Source of the DNA: Thermococcus sp. CX2
Lineage (GTDB): Archaea > Methanobacteriota_B > Thermococci > Thermococcales > Thermococcaceae
Length of the DNA: 64,000 nucleotides
Assembly (NCBI RefSeq): GCF_012027555.1
Contig: NZ_SNUQ01000002.1
Coordinates: 124,001 to 188,000 of the forward strand
Reading direction: 5' to 3'
Positions within the stretch are counted from its first letter, which is position 1. Every line of letters starts with the position of its first letter. Below the pieces are notes generated by a model, which saw only the letters and a list, made by a program, of their open reading frames with translations, made no database searches and was not told the origin of the DNA. The position numbers were made by a program, and so were the translations under genes. Positions 58,793 to 64,000 of this stretch are shown piece after piece.

Positions 58793-60208
58793 TCAGACCT
58801 TCTCAAAGACCTCCTGCGTTATCCTCAGAACGGCCCGATAGAGCTTCTCCGTGATGATGCCCTCCTCGTAGTGCTCCGTGAGCTTCTCCTTGTCTATTAT
58901 CTCCTTCTTGCCGTCGGGCCACTTGACGATGTCCACCTCGAGGTCCACGTAGCGCGCCCTGTCCGGGTAAATCTCAACTGGAGTGTTGATGTTGTAGTAC
59001 TCGCCCTTCAGGTTGCCGTTCCTGTCGTAGTACCTGTGGACGAACCACCACTTTCCGGCCTCTATCTCGGTGATCACGTAGTCGCCGAACTCTATCGGCA
59101 GGTCTAGGCCGTCGTAGACCTTACCCGGCTTTAGATGGCGCTTCATGGTCACTTTCAGGGGGTTCATTGAGACCTCCAGTATCTCGCCCGGTCCGATTCT
59201 TATCCTCTGGCCGTCGGGTTTGTAGTGTTCAAGGCTGAAGAGCCAGCCCTTCTTCGGACCCTTGTTGGCTATCAGCGCCTCCCAGAAGCCCTGCTTCACC
59301 CTCTCCCTCTGGGACGGGACTTTGCTCAGAATACCCTCGGCTATCTCGACGGCGAAGCTCAGCTCGGGATCGTATGCCTTGAGCTGGTGGTGGCCCTCGA
59401 CCGTCGGAACGACCTTGTTCCTTATCTCGTCCAGCTTTTTCTTGGCTCCTCCACCGAACTCGACCTCGTAGATGTTCCTTCCCTCGATTATAACGGACGG
59501 GGCTGTGTATGAATCGGCCTTCTTGAGCCTGTCCGCGAGCTTTGAGAGCCTTATTATCTCGTCCCTGAGGGTGTTCCAGTCTTTGTAGGCAGCGGCCGTC
59601 CTCCAGAGGATACCCCACTCACCGAGGTCTATGCTCAGCCCGAGGATCCTCAGCCTCTCCCTCTCACCCTGGTCGCGTATTTTCCTTGAAATCTTGACGT
59701 GCCTCTGTGCCCCTATCGGCTTCGGAATCAGCACGGCGTAGTCGCCGGGGATGGTCAAGGTAACGCTCAGGTGCGGCAGGAGGTTGTGCTTCTTCACTTG
59801 AACGAGAACCTCATCGCCCTCCATAACGTTCGGAAGTTCCTCTGCAACGACGGTTCCGATGGCGCTCCCTATGTCGATATAGACGTAGCGCTCATCCCGT
59901 TTAACCACCATGCCCTTGTAGATGCCGTAGAGCTGGTAGGGAAGCCTTCTAAAGAAAACGTCTATTAGTTCCTCTTCCAGAACTTTCCTAACTTCCTCAA
60001 CCTTTGTTCCGACGAGAATAACACCATGGTGATCCTTCTTGTCGTATATGTCAACATCAAACTCGTCGTAGGTTCTGTCGAGGTTGAAGCGCTCGACGAT
60101 CTTCTGGCTCGGCTGGGAGATACCAAAGCCCCTGTCAAGGAGCACTTTGGTCAGGGCCGTGCTGTAGATGCCCCTAATCCGAACTGAAACTCCTGTGTCT
60201 GTAGACAC
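58793..60208 (-). CDS. FAU-1-like RNase E/G-type RNA-binding protein
   Basis: A 471-residue protein of the FAU-1 family (AU-rich RNA-binding protein of Pyrococcus; probable ribonuclease). S1-like domain [20 protein letters not shown] with [13 protein letters not shown] (about 98-125), RNase E/G core with [14 protein letters not shown] and [20 protein letters not shown] (about 250), and a C-terminal DUF402-type domain with [20 protein letters not shown] then [18 protein letters not shown] (about 400-430). The GTG at 60208 is best spaced from GAGGGGTG; GTGs at 60214 and 60217 are alternatives. It overlaps the upstream gene. Confidence 0.9.
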   Translation of the reverse strand: MSTDTGVSVRIRGIYSTALTKVLLDRGFGISQPSQKIVERFNLDRTYDEFDVDIYDKKDHHGVILVGTKVEEVRKVLEEELIDVFFRRLPYQLYGIYKGMVVKRDERYVYIDIGSAIGTVVAEELPNVMEGDEVLVQVKKHNLLPHLSVTLTIPGDYAVLIPKPIGAQRHVKISRKIRDQGERERLRILGLSIDLGEWGILWRTAAAYKDWNTLRDEIIRLSKLADRLKKADSYTAPSVIIEGRNIYEVEFGGGAKKKLDEIRNKVVPTVEGHHQLKAYDPELSFAVEIAEGILSKVPSQRERVKQGFWEALIANKGPKKGWLFSLEHYKPDGQRIRIGPGEILEVSMNPLKVTMKRHLKPGKVYDGLDLPIEFGDYVITEIEAGKWWFVHRYYDRNGNLKGEYYNINTPVEIYPDRARYVDLEVDIVKWPDGKKEIIDKEKLTEHYEEGIITEKLYRAVLRITQEVFEKV

Positions 60209-60920
60209 TTTCACCACCCCTCATCTTCTTTTCCACTACCCCTATGAGCGTGAGTCCCTCGAGTATCTCTCCAGCGTTCACGACGCCGCTGAGCTTCTCA
60301 ACGTTTCTCGCCTCAACCCAGAGCAGGCCCCTCGAATGCCAGTCCTTCAGGGCCTCTTCAACCTTATGGACGTCACCGGGATGATAGTAAAGCCGGAATA
60401 TGAAGCGCCTCATGACTCCGAGCTCAACCTCAAGCTCCTCAATTTTCCTAAGCTTGTCCATTATACTCATCGGCACCTTTTTCTCTTTTTCGCCTTCGGT
60501 TAGAAGGGCCAGTCCCTCAACCTCGGTAGCAAGTTCCTGGAGCGCTTTGCTCACCGCGTAGTCATAAATCCTGTGAAAGTGAACCAGCCTGTCCAGAGCA
60601 GTGTTCAATCTAAGCCTGGCGTCATAATCGGTCGTTTTCGCCAGCAGAGACAGAACCTCCTCGAGGCGAAACTTCATCTGGTGCTCGTTCCTGTGAATCT
60701 CCTTTGCCAGCTCCTCGGCATTTCCACCAATGTATGCAAGCTCACGGTAGAGTGCCGAGGCTATCTCCAGCTTCTCCCTGGACAGTGCGTAGAGCCCCTT
60801 GATCCTCTCGAGAAGAGCCGCATAATCCTTCTCCTCATAGATGGAAGGAAACTGACGCTCAAATTCGGCGTGAAGGGCTTCAAGACGGGACAGCTTATCC
60901 CTAAGTTCCTCAACGTTCAT
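60174..60920 (-). CDS. Coiled-coil / winged-helix hypothetical protein upstream of FAU-1
   Basis: A 248-residue protein. The first 160 residues are long helices ([32 protein letters not shown]-like [20 protein letters not shown]), ending in [20 protein letters not shown]. The last 70 residues look like a winged helix ([40 protein letters not shown]). No family is recognised. It overlaps the FAU-1 gene by 35 bases and is read just before it, so a partnership in RNA metabolism is possible but unproven. Confidence 0.72.
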   Translation of the reverse strand: MNVEELRDKLSRLEALHAEFERQFPSIYEEKDYAALLERIKGLYALSREKLEIASALYRELAYIGGNAEELAKEIHRNEHQMKFRLEEVLSLLAKTTDYDARLRLNTALDRLVHFHRIYDYAVSKALQELATEVEGLALLTEGEKEKKVPMSIMDKLRKIEELEVELGVMRRFIFRLYYHPGDVHKVEEALKDWHSRGLLWVEARNVEKLSGVVNAGEILEGLTLIGVVEKKMRGGESVYRHRSFSSD

Positions 60921-61049
60921 GCGGAAAACCCCCTGGGATTATCTTCCCATTTCACCTACTTGTAGTTTTCGATGAGAGTCTGTTAAACGAAAGTACTTAC
61001 CCAAAATCTTTTTTTAAGCCCGGTGGTTAATTATCCCGGGTGCTTAAAG

Positions 61050-61976
61050 ATGGTGCTCTTCGACCGTTTCGGCAGGCCAGTGACTAACCTCAGGATTTCC
61101 CTCACGAGAGACTGCAACTTCCGGTGCTTCTTCTGCCATAGAGAGGGCCAGCACTTCAACGCGAGGTTAGAGCTCACTCCAGCTGAAATCGAGAGATTGG
61201 TTAGAATAGCCTCCCGCCTGGGGATAAAGAAGGTGAAACTCACCGGAGGCGAGCCAACGGTTAGGGACGACATCCTGGAAATAGTACGGCGCATAAAGCC
61301 CTATGTGGCCGACCTCTCCATGACAACCAACGGAAGCCGGCTTAAGGAGCTCTCGAAGCCCTTAGCAGAGGCAGGACTGGACAGGGTCAATGTCTCCCTT
61401 CACAGTCTAAGGCCAGAGGTTTACAAGCGCATAACGGGCGTTGATATGCTCGATACGGTTCTCGAGGGTATAGACGAGGCTGTAAAGTACCTAAGCCCGG
61501 TTAAGCTTAACATGACAGTGATGAAAGGCCTCAACGACGGCGAGATATGGGATATGATAGAGTTCGCCGCCAAAACAGGGGTAATACTCCAACTGATAGA
61601 GCTGGAAGCTCCAAAGGAGATGACCCAGACGAGCTTTTTCAGGAAGTATTTCTTCCCACTAAAACCAGTGGAGCAAAAGCTGGAGGAGATGGCCGTTGAG
61701 ACAAAGGAACGGCGGATGCACAGGAGGAAGAAATACTTCATACCAACGGACCACGGCATCGCGGAGGTGGAAGTAGTTCGCTCGATGCACAACACAATGT
61801 TCTGCGCCAACTGCACGAGGCTTAGAGTAACCTCCAACGGAAAGTTCAAGACGTGCCTACTTAGGAAGAACGACCTTATCGACTTCGCTACCGCCCTCAG
61901 AAACGGGGCCAGCGACGAGGAGCTCATTGAGATTTTCAAGAAAGCGATAAGATTGAGGGAACCATACTGGAAATAG
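61050..61976 (+). CDS. moaA: GTP 3',8-cyclase MoaA (molybdopterin/tungstopterin synthesis)
   Basis: Radical-SAM enzyme that starts pterin cofactor synthesis from GTP, 308 residues. N-terminal cluster motif [16 protein letters not shown] (about 22), [13 protein letters not shown] (about 62) and [11 protein letters not shown] (about 90). C-terminal cluster cysteines are [20 protein letters not shown] (about 247-267). The tungsten form of this cofactor is needed by the aldehyde oxidoreductase in the window. TATA box CTTTTTTTAAG (61008-61018); GGGTGCTTAAAG precedes the ATG at 61050. Confidence 0.94.
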   Translation: MVLFDRFGRPVTNLRISLTRDCNFRCFFCHREGQHFNARLELTPAEIERLVRIASRLGIKKVKLTGGEPTVRDDILEIVRRIKPYVADLSMTTNGSRLKELSKPLAEAGLDRVNVSLHSLRPEVYKRITGVDMLDTVLEGIDEAVKYLSPVKLNMTVMKGLNDGEIWDMIEFAAKTGVILQLIELEAPKEMTQTSFFRKYFFPLKPVEQKLEEMAVETKERRMHRRKKYFIPTDHGIAEVEVVRSMHNTMFCANCTRLRVTSNGKFKTCLLRKNDLIDFATALRNGASDEELIEIFKKAIRLREPYWK

Positions 61977-62014
61977 TTTAATACTATTTCATCCCAAACT
62001 ATAATGGTGACTCG

Positions 62015-63929
<1,915 letters not shown>

Positions 63930-63934
63930 AAAGT

Positions 63935-64000
63935 TCACTTCTTCAGGAAGTCGAACAGAGTCGCCTGCTTGCCCTTCTTCTTGGGCTTGTCTATCTTGTC
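63935..64000 (-). CDS. rfcL: Replication factor C large subunit, C-terminal end (partial)
   Basis: Only the last 21 codons plus TGA are in the window, running in from the right edge on the minus strand. They read DKIDKPKKKGKQATLFDFLK then a final K. The basic stretch followed by QATLFDFLKK is a PCNA-interacting box, and to my knowledge this is the exact type of ending of the Pyrococcus/Thermococcus clamp-loader large subunit. Convergent with the Trm5-type gene, 5 bases apart. Confidence 0.75.
   Translation of the reverse strand, partial: DKIDKPKKKGKQATLFDFLKK

Overview
The window is chromosomal DNA of a hyperthermophilic euryarchaeon of the Thermococcales, almost certainly a Thermococcus. 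The signs are Hel308, PAN, RadB, RIO2, class I LysRS, the branched-polyamine synthase BpsA, tungsten aldehyde:ferredoxin oxidoreductase with its radical-SAM partner, FAU-1, archaeal phosphopantothenate synthetase, diphthine synthase, and a 16S-tRNA-Ala-23S operon without a linked 5S gene. Promoters are archaeal (TATA boxes about 25 bases before short or absent leaders). Ribosome sites are of the GGTGA/GGTGG type. Many start codons below were moved downstream to fit these signals and family lengths.

Layout. 1-8.4 kb: end of an oligopeptide ABC transporter, Hel308, a UPF0200 kinase-like protein, a ZIP metal transporter, UPF0201, and an ABC-2 exporter operon led by a small XRE regulator. 8.5-10.7 kb: tRNA-Leu and tRNA-Val separated by 0.8 kb of untranslated, hairpin-rich DNA, then diphthine synthase. 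10.7-18 kb: a COG1709 regulator, phosphopantothenate synthetase, and a three-gene set (TrmB-like regulator, 14-helix-type drug exporter, rifampicin-phosphotransferase-like enzyme) that looks like a small-molecule resistance or modification cassette. 18-26.4 kb: metallo-hydrolase, flavodoxin, nicotinate phosphoribosyltransferase, two tandem ferredoxins, an MIP18-family Fe-S protein, a PP-loop ATPase, an IS200/IS605-type TnpB element and BpsA, then a surface-protein remnant broken by an in-frame TGA. 26.4-30.2 kb: aor with its radical-SAM maturase, a second hairpin-rich spacer and tRNA-Arg.

30.3-43.5 kb: BlaI-like regulator with an M48 protease, dCMP deaminase, lipid-linked sugar genes (a HAD-glycosyltransferase fusion, a DUF2304 protein and a GlcNAc-1-P transferase), a stand-alone cas6, PAN, RIO2, several MFS carriers, a radical-SAM protein, an asparaginase and an AbrB-PhoU protein. 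43.5-49.6 kb: MFS, a lone IorB-like subunit, LysRS, a dolichol-kinase-like membrane protein and hypothetical proteins. 49.7-54.6 kb: the rRNA operon on the minus strand, with long processing stems around each rRNA. 55-64 kb: PRPP synthetase, DUF1614, ASCH, a metallo-hydrolase with RadB, FAU-1, MoaA, DUF835, a Trm5-type methyltransferase, and the C-terminal end of the clamp-loader large subunit.

Most of the window is ordinary housekeeping. The less ordinary signals are: a family of hairpins with covarying stems in three intergenic regions next to or near tRNA genes (four copies); the regulator/exporter/phosphotransferase-like cluster; the TnpB element plus two solitary element ends; and the ferredoxin pair with different cluster ligands. 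No CRISPR array was seen.
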